64,000 bases of DNA. It comes from JBMYTN01 sp049604415. GTDB taxonomy: Bacteria; Pseudomonadota; Alphaproteobacteria; Rhodospirillales; Rhodospirillaceae. The first letter of the stretch is position 1, and every line of letters begins with the position of its first letter. Shown piece after piece: positions 17,001-25,679 of the stretch. A program made the position numbers and the translations under genes. The stretch lies in NCBI GenBank assembly GCA_049604415.1, contig JBMYTN010000009.1:1-64000 (forward strand). Direction: 5' to 3'. The notes under the pieces are model-generated. The model had not been told where the DNA came from. It worked only from the letters and a program-made list of their open reading frames with translations, and made no database searches.

Positions 17001-17936
17001 ATGCCCAGACTGCGCTCTGCCGCCCTATTCGTTGCTCTCACCCTTACTCTGCCCGGTACTCTGCCAAGCCTCGGTCAGGCGCAGGTTCTGGACCGTGCGA
17101 TCACCATGGGCTCCACCGTCGCGCCGCTGTCCGATGCGCAAATGCTTGCCAGGATCGAGGGTGCGGATTACCTGCTGCTGGGAGAGCGCCATGACAATCC
17201 GGCCCATCACCAGCTCCAGGCCTGGGCCGTGGAAGCGCTCGGAAAAACAAGCCCTTCGCCGCCTTCGCTGATTGTTGAGATGATCCCGTTGTCCAAAGCC
17301 CGCGCCCTCGATCGCCACCTTTCTAACAATCCTGACGACGCGGCAGGTCTCGGTGCGGTGCTGAGTTGGGAAGAGCGCGGCTGGCCGGATTACGGCATGT
17401 ATCAGCCGATCTTCGAAGCCGCCTTGGCCGCGAACATGGACATCAAGCCGGGCAATCTGGATCGGGGCATCACCCGGGCCTTGGTCAGGGGCGGGCTGCC
17501 CGCCCTGGCCCCGGCAGCGCGAGACCGCTTGGGCCTGTCCACCCCCCTGCCCGCTGAGCAACAACAGGCCCTAGAGGATCTGATGGCAGCCTCCCATTGC
17601 AATATGCTGCCCGAGGAAATGCTGCCTGGCATGGCCTTAGCCCAGCGCGCCCGCGATGGCTTCATGGCCCGGGCACTGATCGAGGCCCGCGAGGCCAGCG
17701 GCGGTGCCCCGGCCATTCTGATCGCCGGATCGGGCCACACACGCACCGACCGTGGCGTCGGCCAGTTGTTGCAACAATGGGATCCCGGGGCAAAGGTCCT
17801 GGCTCTGGCCTTTACCGAAGCGCTCGAGGGCACCGATGACCCGCGCGTCTATGATGAGGCCGGGGCGCACGATATCCTCTGGTTCACCGAAGGGGTGGAT
17901 CGCGGCGATCCCTGCGCCGTGTTCCAAAAACAGTAA
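17001..17936 (+). CDS. ChaN-like (heme-uptake/Tiki superfamily) exported protein
   Basis: 311 aa from the ATG at 17001 (a TTG two codons upstream is possible). A signal peptide (LRSAALFVALTLTLPGTLP) is followed by the family core: LLLGERHDNPAHHQLQ near residue 60, WEERGWPDYGMYQP, and IAGSGHTRTDRGV near the C-terminus. ChaN of Campylobacter is an iron-regulated lipoprotein that binds heme; the wider superfamily includes Tiki-like proteases using the same GE and H motifs. No lipobox cysteine is obvious, so this one is probably soluble and periplasmic. Divergent from the TAXI binding protein. Confidence 0.85.
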   Translation: MPRLRSAALFVALTLTLPGTLPSLGQAQVLDRAITMGSTVAPLSDAQMLARIEGADYLLLGERHDNPAHHQLQAWAVEALGKTSPSPPSLIVEMIPLSKARALDRHLSNNPDDAAGLGAVLSWEERGWPDYGMYQPIFEAALAANMDIKPGNLDRGITRALVRGGLPALAPAARDRLGLSTPLPAEQQQALEDLMAASHCNMLPEEMLPGMALAQRARDGFMARALIEAREASGGAPAILIAGSGHTRTDRGVGQLLQQWDPGAKVLALAFTEALEGTDDPRVYDEAGAHDILWFTEGVDRGDPCAVFQKQ

Positions 17937-17943
17937 CTGTCAC

Positions 17944-17967
17944 CCCCTAACACATTTTAGTTAGGGG
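17944..17967. terminator. Hairpin between convergent genes, possible terminator
   Basis: CCCCTAAC at 17944-17951 pairs with GTTAGGGG at 17960-17967 around an 8-base loop, between the stops of the ChaN-like gene and the converging small secreted protein. There is no strong U-tract next to it on either strand, so termination is plausible from position but weak. Confidence 0.4.
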
Positions 17968-17978
17968 TCAGGACGGTT

Positions 17979-18293
17979 TTACCGGAAGCAGTACCAAGTA
18001 TAGGCGTCCCAACGATCGCCCAGCCCCACACGCCAGCCTTGGCCGTATTGCCAGATACAGGCATCGGCCACGCTGATTTCCCACTCGCTCATGCCCGCTT
18101 GGCAGCGCCATGTGTAGGCATCCCAGCGGTCATAAACCACCGCCTGGGTGTTCGGCCCATGTTTTTGTTGGCAATACCAATGAAAATCCACCGAACGCCG
18201 GTCTGCTCGGGCGTCAGAGCTGCCAAAAAACGCCAAGCCACAGACCGAAAGGACGATGACCGCAGCGATTTGAGGAATTACACGATGGATCAT
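17979..18293 (-). CDS. Small secreted protein with two Trp/Cys repeats (DRWDAYTW-x-C)
   Basis: 104 aa from the ATG at 18293, which starts a normal signal peptide (IAAVIVLSVCGLAFFG, cleavage near ADA); upstream in-frame codons have no such feature. The mature part repeats a segment: DRWDAYTWRC and, about 46 residues later, DRWDAYTWYC at the C-terminus, with other Cys residues in HWYCQQKHG and DACIWQYG. Four or more exported cysteines suggest disulfides. No family was recognised; a carbohydrate- or surface-binding role would be guesswork. It converges with the ChaN-like gene. Confidence 0.72.
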   Translation of the reverse strand: MIHRVIPQIAAVIVLSVCGLAFFGSSDARADRRSVDFHWYCQQKHGPNTQAVVYDRWDAYTWRCQAGMSEWEISVADACIWQYGQGWRVGLGDRWDAYTWYCFR

Positions 18294-18460
18294 GATGGCC
18301 TCGAAAAATGGTGGGAGCTTACCGCCCGGTAAAACCAAGAAGATCACCAATTTGGCGCGCCGTCCAGAACTCTGTCTCAGTCGAACAGGAAGGTGCCGAT
18401 TTGCGCATTCGATCCTTTGCCCCCCCATGACGCCAGCCATGCAAAAGGCTATTGAAGAGA

Positions 18461-19066
18461 TTACTTCTTCTTCGGCATCCAGGGCATGACATTGACCGCC
18501 TTGCCCGTATGGCTGCGCATCACCCGGGGGCGGACCACCTTTTCCACCGGCGGAGCGGCCATGGCATGGCGGGCATCCTGCTCCTCTGCGGAGACCCCAC
18601 CGCCGGTATCTTCGCGGCGCTGCAACACATCAACCCGGGTCGCGCCATAAAAGGCGATCATGGCCTCCAGGCTGATCACACTGCCCGGGGCCACCCCAAG
18701 GGCCTCCGCATAGGGCGGATGCTTGGCGATCACCTTGGTTAAATGATCCGCCGAATGCACCCCAAAGCGCCGCCAAATGCCATCGAGGAACTGCACGCCC
18801 TCCGGATCGATCACCTGTTTGGTGATCCAGGGCCGTTCATTCTCATAGGCCCGATACAGATTGGGCTCCAGCGGCCCCATGGGATCGGCAACAAAAATGG
18901 CAGGCATCAGCATCCGCCCGGCCTTTGCCACCCCATAATAGGCCTGCGCCAGAAACAGCAAGCGATGCAGCTTTTGCGGCTGCAAATATTCCCCATCATT
19001 CAAAGCCCGGTCCAAAAACCACTCGGCGGCATGGAAACTGGTCGGGATCAAAGGAGGTGGCGCCAT
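18461..19066 (-). CDS. Panacea-domain (DUF4065, SocA-like) protein
   Basis: 201 aa. The N-terminal 120 residues fit the Panacea/DUF4065 pattern: a helix with AAEWFLDRAL, then LQPQKLHRLLFLAQAYYGV, then MGPLEPNLYRAYE. Panacea proteins are known as antitoxins of diverse toxins and as proteolysis adaptors such as Caulobacter SocA. The tail after residue 150 is polar and Lys/Pro-rich. No toxin-like gene overlaps or abuts it: its neighbours are an exported protein and ydbH. It may be a solitary regulator or adaptor. The start codon at 19066 has no clear Shine-Dalgarno. Confidence 0.75.
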   Translation of the reverse strand: MAPPPLIPTSFHAAEWFLDRALNDGEYLQPQKLHRLLFLAQAYYGVAKAGRMLMPAIFVADPMGPLEPNLYRAYENERPWITKQVIDPEGVQFLDGIWRRFGVHSADHLTKVIAKHPPYAEALGVAPGSVISLEAMIAFYGATRVDVLQRREDTGGGVSAEEQDARHAMAAPPVEKVVRPRVMRSHTGKAVNVMPWMPKKK

Positions 19067-19181
19067 CGCAATCGGTCATCCAAGAAAACAAAACAAAATG
19101 CCCATGCCGAAGGGTTCCCCCCTAGGCCCGGAGAGCATACCCTGAGCGTTCCTCCCGCGTCACCACTCAACACCACCGGTT

Positions 19182-22100
19182 ATGACCGACACGCCACCCC
19201 AGGCCCCCTCGCCGCCAACCGAGCCCGATCCAAAGCCGCAGCCGAAGCGCCATAAAACCGGCCGCTGGCTGCTGGGCCTTGGGCTGGGCCTGCCGCTGGG
19301 CGTTTTGGGGCTGGCTGCTGCGGTCCTCACCCTCGCGCCTACCGCCCGGCATAGCGCCACTGAAACCCTGCTGCAATTGGGGCTGGCCCGGGCCGGGATC
19401 GCCATGGACGCGGTGACGGTTACGGAAATGACCGCCTCGGCAATCACCCTTGAGGCCCCATCGGCACTGCAAGGCGGCCTGACAGCGGATCAATTGCGGA
19501 TCACCTATGACCCAAGCGCGCTGTGGGAACATGGCCGAGTCGAAACCATCGCCCTGGATGGTCTGACCCTGACCGGGAGTGCCAGCCTAGAAGGCGTGGA
19601 GCTGGATCTGCTGACCGCCTTGGCCGAGGCCGGGCTGCTGGCCCAGGATCCGGGCCAAACCAGCGGTGCTGACCTCGCCCTGCCCTTTGCCGCCCTGAGC
19701 CTGACCAACACCACCCTGGCGCTGGATGGTCCCCTGGGGGCTGCCACCCTGACCGCCGATGTCAGCCTGATCCCTGATCCGGGCGGCCAAGGCGCGGATC
19801 TGACCCTCGACGGCCTGCTGAGCGGAATTGCCGATCTGGTGGTCCAGGCCGAGGCGACCTTGAGAGCGGACGGGACGCCGGAACAACTGCAGGCTCTGAT
19901 TGGGGGTACGGCTGGGCCCTTAGATGTTCCAGACATAGCCTCGGACGTTCGCTTTGCCGGGGTGGCAACGATAGGCCTGACCGAAACCGGGGAAATCAGC
20001 CTGGAAACTGAAGGGCTGGATCTGACCGCAGAGGCTTTGGATCCCGCGCTATTGGCGCAAATGCCAATCCAATTGCAGGACATGCTCGTCGGGGCACCGC
20101 TGGCCTTGACCGTCACGCGCCGTGCAGACAGCAACGCCCCCTTGGTCACCACTGCGCCCGACGGCGCGTCCCTGCGTTTGGATGGCCAAGCCAGCCTGAG
20201 CATGGCCAAAGGGAGCCTGACGGCGGATCTGACCAATAGTTTGGTGCCCTTGGACGGCTCTGTCCTACCGCTGGGCAGCGTGGCCCTGCAAGCCGACCTA
20301 AGCAGCCTCGCGCTGCTCGAGATACTGCCCCATGCGGATCTGTCCGGCCCGTTGCGCCTGTCCCTGGCCGAGGATGGCGGGTTCGACCTGACCCTGGAGC
20401 CGGGTCTGACACTCGCCGGACATCCACATCCCGATATGCTGCCACCAAGCCGGATCAAAACCCTGCTCGGACTGGCGGAGGACGCGACGGACCGTTTGGC
20501 CCTACAGGTGGCGGACCAGCCCATAACCCTGCAAACCACCCTGGATCGGGACACCCTGGCCCTAAGCCCGGTCATGCTTTCAGGGGCTTTGGCGATCCGA
20601 GAGGACCAGACCGATGCACCAAGCTTGCTGTCTTTGCGCCTGGACGAGGCCCGGTTCGATCCCGCTACGGTAACCGTAAGTATTCCCGATGCGGAGGTCA
20701 GCGCCTCTCGCCTCGCTCCGGTTCCCGGCATCACCCTGGACCGACCTGTTTTGCATTTGCTGGAAGGGGCCTGGAGCCCCGAAAACCCGATCACCGGCAG
20801 CTTAACCCTGCGCAGCGGGCTGGACATTGCGCCCGATAGCCTCGCCGATCCCCTCACCCTGACCGGTGGCCAAGTGTCGGCCCAAGCCTCTGTGGCCCTG
20901 GATCCGTTGGCGCAGACCGGCACAGTCGATCTATCCGCTCTGAGCATCACAGCCGACGAGGTCACCCTATCCCCGGTGCGTTTGGACAGCCCGACCCTAA
21001 CTCTGTCCGCAGAGGCCACCCGCAGCGCCCAAGCCCTGGAGATCGCCAAGCCCATGGTGCAACTGACCGCTGCGGGCGGCAGCCTAGCCGATAGCCCGCT
21101 CGACCCGCTGGATCTGAAGCTTGCCATCGAGGGCAGTGATGCGCCGATCATCGTTGCTCTGAAGCGAGACAATGCCACGGCACCTCTGGTGACCCTGCCG
21201 GAGGGGCTGACCCTGACATCGCCCCGAGTGGAGCCCTTGCGGCTGTTGAGCGAAAGCGGCGCAGTACAGGCCGAGGCCCAAGACCCGGTCCTAACCTTGG
21301 CCGGGCCTTGGCCGCCAAGCGCAGAAGCGCCTTTGGTGGCCCAGTTCAGCGCTCCCAGTCTGATCGCGGCGGGCACCCGGATAGAAACCCCGGCCCTAAC
21401 GGCCCGTTTGGCCGATCCCGCCCTTGGCCCCGCCGTCACCCTTACAGGCCTGTTGCCGCGCCTGCCTGGAGAACCGGCCCGCCTGCCTGCGGCGACCAGA
21501 TCCTCCCGGCCCTTGAGCCTGAGCGCCAGCCTGGAGGCCTTGGAAGAGCCTGAAGCCGAACGGCATCGGCTTCGGGGGAGCTTGAGCAGCGGCAATGGCG
21601 CGATCCGGGCCGATCTGTTGGGCCGCCTCGGCCGGGACCTGCAAACGCTCGACCTGTCCTTCCTGCTCAAGCCGGTGGTGTTTGCGCCGGGGGGGCGGCA
21701 ATTGGGCGTGCTCTATGGCGGGCCGGAGCTTGATGGGCTGGTGCAGGGGGATCTGACCGGCTCCGTGGCAGCGAAGGGACAGTTTCGCTTGCGCCCGCCC
21801 CGCTCCAAAGGCAGTCCCCTGCGGCAAAGTCTGACGGTGGATCTGTTGCTGGAGGATGTGTCCGGCCAAATCGCCGATCTGGACATCACCCAGATCAATG
21901 GGGTGGTTCGATTGACCGGCTTTGATCCGCTGCGCAGCCCGGTCCAGGAGCTGGCCATAGCCGAGATCGACGCGGGCATCCCCCTGACCGGTGTGCTGGT
22001 CAACTACCAGTTTGATGGCCGAGGCAATCTCCTGGTGGACCGGGCCAGCCTGTCACTGGCCGGGGGCATGATCGCGACCGAAGGCCTGACTGTCCCCCTG

Positions 22101-22592
22101 CGCAGCGGCGCACCCCTCGACATTCCCCTAAGCGTCTCGGGGCTGCAACTGGCTGACTTGGCGCGCTTGACCGAGCTGGATGGGCTGCAGGCAACCGGGA
22201 CACTGTCCGGCGAGATCCCGTTGCAGCTCCGGGAGGACGAGCTGTTTATCGATTTCGCCACCCTGACCTCGGACAGTCCCGGGACTTTGATTTATATCCC
22301 GCCCGCAGATCCCGAGACCATTGCGGCGGGCAATGAGGGCGTGAAGCTGTTGCTCTTGGCGGTGGATGACTTCCATTATGAGAGCCTGATCCTGACCATT
22401 GATGGTTCCCCCGATGGCGAGGTCGAAGTCGATCTGGGCATCGCCGGGGCCAATCCGGCGCTGTATGACGGCTATCCCATCGAGTTGAACCTTTCGGTAA
22501 CCGGTGCGGTGATGGAGCTGGTACGCAAAAACATCCGCACCTACACCTTGCCCGGACGGATTCAGGATGCGATGGATGGGTTCTTTCAATAG
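19182..22592 (+). CDS. ydbH: YdbH-family intermembrane bridge protein (AsmA/TamB-like)
   Basis: 1136 aa. One N-terminal membrane anchor (WLLGLGLGLPLGVLGLAAAVL) is followed by a very long, repetitive beta-rich periplasmic domain. The C-terminal region (about 950-1130), including GDLTGSVAAKGQFRL, DVSGQIADLDI and ILTIDGSPDGEVEVDLGI, matches the YdbH family. In E. coli YdbH is an AsmA-like protein that spans the periplasm as a lipid conduit and works with lipoprotein YnbE, under control of YdbL. All three genes occur here in the same order, which strongly supports the assignment. High Leu/Thr/Asp content and low Cys are typical. Confidence 0.88.
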   Translation: MTDTPPQAPSPPTEPDPKPQPKRHKTGRWLLGLGLGLPLGVLGLAAAVLTLAPTARHSATETLLQLGLARAGIAMDAVTVTEMTASAITLEAPSALQGGLTADQLRITYDPSALWEHGRVETIALDGLTLTGSASLEGVELDLLTALAEAGLLAQDPGQTSGADLALPFAALSLTNTTLALDGPLGAATLTADVSLIPDPGGQGADLTLDGLLSGIADLVVQAEATLRADGTPEQLQALIGGTAGPLDVPDIASDVRFAGVATIGLTETGEISLETEGLDLTAEALDPALLAQMPIQLQDMLVGAPLALTVTRRADSNAPLVTTAPDGASLRLDGQASLSMAKGSLTADLTNSLVPLDGSVLPLGSVALQADLSSLALLEILPHADLSGPLRLSLAEDGGFDLTLEPGLTLAGHPHPDMLPPSRIKTLLGLAEDATDRLALQVADQPITLQTTLDRDTLALSPVMLSGALAIREDQTDAPSLLSLRLDEARFDPATVTVSIPDAEVSASRLAPVPGITLDRPVLHLLEGAWSPENPITGSLTLRSGLDIAPDSLADPLTLTGGQVSAQASVALDPLAQTGTVDLSALSITADEVTLSPVRLDSPTLTLSAEATRSAQALEIAKPMVQLTAAGGSLADSPLDPLDLKLAIEGSDAPIIVALKRDNATAPLVTLPEGLTLTSPRVEPLRLLSESGAVQAEAQDPVLTLAGPWPPSAEAPLVAQFSAPSLIAAGTRIETPALTARLADPALGPAVTLTGLLPRLPGEPARLPAATRSSRPLSLSASLEALEEPEAERHRLRGSLSSGNGAIRADLLGRLGRDLQTLDLSFLLKPVVFAPGGRQLGVLYGGPELDGLVQGDLTGSVAAKGQFRLRPPRSKGSPLRQSLTVDLLLEDVSGQIADLDITQINGVVRLTGFDPLRSPVQELAIAEIDAGIPLTGVLVNYQFDGRGNLLVDRASLSLAGGMIATEGLTVPLRSGAPLDIPLSVSGLQLADLARLTELDGLQATGTLSGEIPLQLREDELFIDFATLTSDSPGTLIYIPPADPETIAAGNEGVKLLLLAVDDFHYESLILTIDGSPDGEVEVDLGIAGANPALYDGYPIELNLSVTGAVMELVRKNIRTYTLPGRIQDAMDGFFQ

Positions 22593-22661
22593 GGACAATT
22601 CTCGCCATAATAGGGGGATAGAGTGTTTCTTGCCTTATCCCTTATCCCCAGGGAGCTGACC

Positions 22662-22910
22662 GTGACCCCAGTTCTGCCCACCCCTGCCCCTGATGCAGGG
22701 GATCCCCCCCATCGGTTCCGTTCCGCCTTGGTCTTGGGGCTGCTTGCCCTTGGTCCGGTGGCGCTGGGGGCCTGCACGCCAACCGTAAAGGTCGAGGCCC
22801 CCTCGGAGCCAATCCGCATCGACCTGAATGTGCGTATTCAGCAAGATGTGTTGATCCGGCTGGATAAGAGCGTCGAAGACCTGCATGACGCCAATCCGGA
22901 TATTTTCTGA
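22662..22910 (+). CDS. ynbE: YnbE-like outer-membrane lipoprotein
   Basis: 82 aa from a GTG at 22662 that has AGGGAG upstream; another GTG at 22623 is in frame. The signal ends in a lipobox (LGAC), and the mature part is short: PTVKVEAPSEPIRIDLNV, then IQQDVLIRLDKSVEDL. This matches YnbE, which in E. coli multimerises by beta-strand stacking and caps the C-terminus of YdbH at the outer membrane. It follows ydbH by about 70 bases and overlaps the next frame, so it belongs to the same operon. Confidence 0.88.
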   Translation: MTPVLPTPAPDAGDPPHRFRSALVLGLLALGPVALGACTPTVKVEAPSEPIRIDLNVRIQQDVLIRLDKSVEDLHDANPDIF

Positions 22911-22930
22911 TGCTGCGCGAGGACCACTCC

Positions 22931-23245
22931 ATGACCAAAGCGCCCCGTTTGTTTGCCGCCTTTGCCCCGCTTGCCCTTGGCCTGGTCGCTCTGTTGGCGA
23001 TCCCAGCCTCACCCGCCCATGCGATTTCTTTGAACGAGGCCCGCTCCGCCGGGCTGGTCTGCGAAGGCCCGGATGGTTTGATCCGCAAAACCGGCGGCGG
23101 CGGCGATGTGGACGCCCTGGTGAACGCCACCAATGCCCAGCGCATGGCGGTTTATCAAAACAGTGCCTCCAGCGAAGGCGTGCCGGTCAATCAGATCCAG
23201 GCGGTCAGCGGCGCCAAACTGCGCCAGTCCCATCGCCCTTGCTAA
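22931..23245 (+). CDS. ydbL: YdbL-family (DUF1318) periplasmic protein
   Basis: 104 aa from the ATG at 22931, which has GAGG eight bases upstream and starts a clean signal peptide (LALGLVALLAIPASPAHA); an ATG at 22910 overlapping the ynbE stop is the alternative. The mature part has the DUF1318 pattern: LNEARSAGLVCEGPDGLI, then VNATNAQRMAVYQ and AVSGAKLRQ. YdbL is the periplasmic partner that prevents excess YnbE multimerisation with YdbH in E. coli. Here it completes the three-gene set. Confidence 0.88.
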   Translation: MTKAPRLFAAFAPLALGLVALLAIPASPAHAISLNEARSAGLVCEGPDGLIRKTGGGGDVDALVNATNAQRMAVYQNSASSEGVPVNQIQAVSGAKLRQSHRPC

Positions 23246-23267
23246 AGCCGCAAGCGCCGATACGGCG

Positions 23268-24080
23268 TTAGCGGATCCAGCCGGTGGCCAGTGCGGCGGC
23301 CCATTCCGGGCGGTTGGCCTGCTGGGCCAAGGCCACCATGCGGGTCGGATCATAGGGCACATGGCGGATGAAGGCCCGCCATGCCGCACCTTCCCCCGCT
23401 CCCACATCCCCTGCCCCGGAGACCGATTGGCGTTCCAGCACCGCATAGGCCGGGTCCGGCAGACCGGTCTGCACCACGTGGAACACCGGATGGTCATCAT
23501 CATAGCCCGGGCAGCCCGCGCTGCCCGGATTGACCAGTAGACTGCCGGTTCCCAAACGCAGCACCCGTGGGATATGGGTGTGCCCGCAGAGGATCAGGGG
23601 CGCACACTCCGTGCCTGCGAGCGCGGTGATTTCGGCACCATCCCGTTGCACCACCTCCCCTTGGTCCGTGACCCGCTCCGCCCAGTAGGTCAGATCACTG
23701 TCCGGCGTGCCATGGACCATCAGCACCTCCTCGCCGAAGCGCAGCTGGGGCGGCAGAGCCCGCAACCAGTCCAGATCCGCCTCACTCAGCTGGTCAAAGG
23801 CATGGCGGTCCGAGGGTCCCATCTCCGCAGGATCTTGGCTGACCAGCCAACGGTCATGATTGCCGCGCAGACAGGGAATCTTGCGGGCGCGCAGGAGATC
23901 GAGGGTCTGTTTGGCCTGCAAAGGACCGCTGAGCAAATCCCCCAGCGCCACCACCACAGCAATGCCTTGGCGGTCAATATCGGCCAGGACAGCGGTCAGG
24001 GCATCGATATTGCCATGAATGTCGCTGATGGCGGCAAAGCGGTCAGGCATTGCGGAGATCGGGAAGTGGCCGTCGGTCAT
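23268..24080 (-). CDS. Calcineurin-like metallophosphoesterase
   Basis: 270 aa. The metal-binding motifs of the family appear in order: SDIHGN (D20, H22), GDLLSGP, RGNHD, MVHGTPD and CGHTH. The layout resembles YfcE/PrpE-like and Ser/Thr phosphatase-like enzymes with two metal ions. No signal peptide is present, so it is cytosolic. An ATG ten codons in is another possible start. It converges on the ydbL gene. The substrate (phosphodiester, nucleotide or phosphoprotein) cannot be read from sequence. Confidence 0.9.
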   Translation of the reverse strand: MTDGHFPISAMPDRFAAISDIHGNIDALTAVLADIDRQGIAVVVALGDLLSGPLQAKQTLDLLRARKIPCLRGNHDRWLVSQDPAEMGPSDRHAFDQLSEADLDWLRALPPQLRFGEEVLMVHGTPDSDLTYWAERVTDQGEVVQRDGAEITALAGTECAPLILCGHTHIPRVLRLGTGSLLVNPGSAGCPGYDDDHPVFHVVQTGLPDPAYAVLERQSVSGAGDVGAGEGAAWRAFIRHVPYDPTRMVALAQQANRPEWAAALATGWIR

Positions 24081-24147
24081 GACTGGCTCTCAAAACGACC
24101 CTGAGGGCCAGTGATGCTTAGGAGCGTTTTTGTGTTGCAATAACGGA

Positions 24148-24597
24148 TTAGAAAATCCGATTGAAATTATTGCCGGATGGCCGTTCGCCGGTGGCGCGGG
24201 CGTCAATGGCCCGGACGGCGAATTCATAGCTGTCGGTCGCGGTCCGGCTGCGGCCCCGGCTCAGCGGCGGCGGGGTTTCGCTTTGTTGGCTTTGCAGCTC
24301 GAACATGGTTTGGCTGAAATCATTGGTCGCCAGGACATTGCCGAACTTCACCCCGTCCGACTGTTTGCCATCCGGACCGCGCTTGTTGTTCGACCGGTCA
24401 AACCGCCCGTTCAGATCGTCCTGGCGGACATTGCGGTCCTGGCTGGCAACATTGAGTGCCGCATTCAGCTCACCAATGGGATTGAAGAACTGACCGGAGC
24501 TTGCACCACGCACGTCTCCCACCCGCGACGTCGCCGCCGAGGCAAAGCCCGAAGATTGGATCGGGCCAGTCACCTTTGGTGTGGTGACGGAGGACAT
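24148..24597 (-). CDS. Hypothetical polar protein, no recognised family
   Basis: 149 aa from the ATG at 24597, which has AAAGGAAG upstream; the open frame continues to 24711 without a better start. The protein is rich in Ser, Asn, Gln, Arg and Asp, lacks Cys, has no signal peptide or membrane helix, and looks largely disordered. Its middle holds FNPIGELNAALNVASQDRN and its end a YEFAVRAIDARATG helix. No homologous family was recognised. Coding is supported by the ribosome-binding site and codon bias rather than similarity. Confidence 0.6.
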   Translation of the reverse strand: MSSVTTPKVTGPIQSSGFASAATSRVGDVRGASSGQFFNPIGELNAALNVASQDRNVRQDDLNGRFDRSNNKRGPDGKQSDGVKFGNVLATNDFSQTMFELQSQQSETPPPLSRGRSRTATDSYEFAVRAIDARATGERPSGNNFNRIF

Positions 24598-25087
24598 GGG
24601 CGCAGCTTCCTTTCTTTTGCGCGGGTTACCACTCTGATATTGGACGTCGGAGGGGTCTCCGGCAGTCCAATTCGCATCCACCTGATACCGACTGGCGCGC
24701 GAAAAACCCACCGAGTCGCTTTAACCGCCCCATCCAGGTCCGGTGTTTCCACCGGATTTGGCGCCCCTCCAAGACTGGAGCGACGGGATTGGGGCCTGAC
24801 AAACGGAAGCCTGTTCAGGCTCCTACGGCACGGTCTTCATCCAAAGCATGAACTGCCTGTTCGGACGTAGACCACGCTTACTCTCTACTACTCCAAAGTA
24901 TAGCTCATTTCATAGAAAAAATCTGGTCTTTCCGTGAGTCTGATCCCTTTTCCGCCAAAGGGTAAATCACGAGCCGGTGAGACGGTCGGCCCTTTCCTCC
25001 CGGAGCATATTGGGTAGAATGCCCTTCCCTTTTGTTGAGCCGCCCGTTGATCGGGCGGGCCAGACCCTGTTGGTAAGGACCTCCCCC
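24598..25087. other. Gene-free divergent region with several hairpins
   Basis: About 490 bases between the unknown protein (minus) and the GcvR-like gene (plus). It contains perfect hairpins at 24739-24756 (TCCGGTG/CACCGGA), 24808-24821 (AGCCTG/CAGGCT) and 25040-25058 (CCGCCCG/CGGGCGG), the last just ahead of the GcvR-like ribosome-binding site. None is followed by a U-run. No open frame of coding character and no known riboswitch signature were seen. Confidence 0.45.
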
Positions 25088-25654
25088 ATGGCCGTTGCTG
25101 AGAAGACCGCGACCCAGAGCCTGCGCCTGACCCTGACCTGTGCCGACCGCACCGGTTTGGTTTCCACCGTGGCCAGCGTGTTGTTCGATCTGGGGGCGGA
25201 TTTGGGGGACACCTCCTTCACCATTCTGGGCTCTTCGGCGCAGCTTTCGACCGTTTTTGATATCGCCGCAGATGTGGATGTGCGGGAGATCCACAACGCC
25301 CTGGAGGCCATCGACATCCTTCAGGATGCCACCTTGCGGCTGGAAAGCACCCTGCCCGACACGACGGTGCAGAGCCCGGAAACCACGGTGACCCATCGGG
25401 TTATTGTCTCCGGCGGCGACCGGCCCGGCCTGATTGCCCGCCTGTCCGAGGGCTTTGGCGAGTTTGGCGCCAATATTGTGCGGATGGATTCCAAGCGCCT
25501 GGAAGAGGCAGAGGGCATGCGCTATGCGGTCCGTTTCGAGGTCGCCGTGCCCAAGGAACGCGAAATGGCTTGCCTCGCCACGGCCAAAAACACTGCCGAG
25601 GAGCTAGGCCTGTCTTGCACCTATGAGAGCCTTGAGCCGACGGCTTTGCCTTAA
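25088..25654 (+). CDS. GcvR-like tandem ACT-domain protein
   Basis: 188 aa from the ATG at 25088 (AAGGA about nine bases upstream). Two ACT domains are visible: the first with LTLTCADRTGLVSTVASVL and the second with VIVSGGDRPGLIARLSEGF, then GANIVRMDS. This is the GcvR arrangement (glycine cleavage system transcriptional repressor), which in E. coli binds glycine and modulates GcvA. No GcvA or gcv genes lie nearby, so a role in glycine sensing is by family only. It has no DNA-binding domain of its own. It converges with the MocR-type regulator. Confidence 0.85.
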   Translation: MAVAEKTATQSLRLTLTCADRTGLVSTVASVLFDLGADLGDTSFTILGSSAQLSTVFDIAADVDVREIHNALEAIDILQDATLRLESTLPDTTVQSPETTVTHRVIVSGGDRPGLIARLSEGFGEFGANIVRMDSKRLEEAEGMRYAVRFEVAVPKEREMACLATAKNTAEELGLSCTYESLEPTALP

Positions 25655-25679
25655 GTCAAAGCGCCGCAGACACGCATCC

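Noticed and set aside
19505..21670. Minus-strand open frame of 721 codons opposite ydbH
   Set aside because: Very Arg/Ser-rich translation without domains, antisense to the long ydbH gene; a composition artefact.
24739..24756. Intrinsic terminator upstream of the GcvR-like gene
   Set aside because: The 7-bp hairpin is followed only by TTTGG on the plus strand and no T-run on the minus strand, and no gene ends there.
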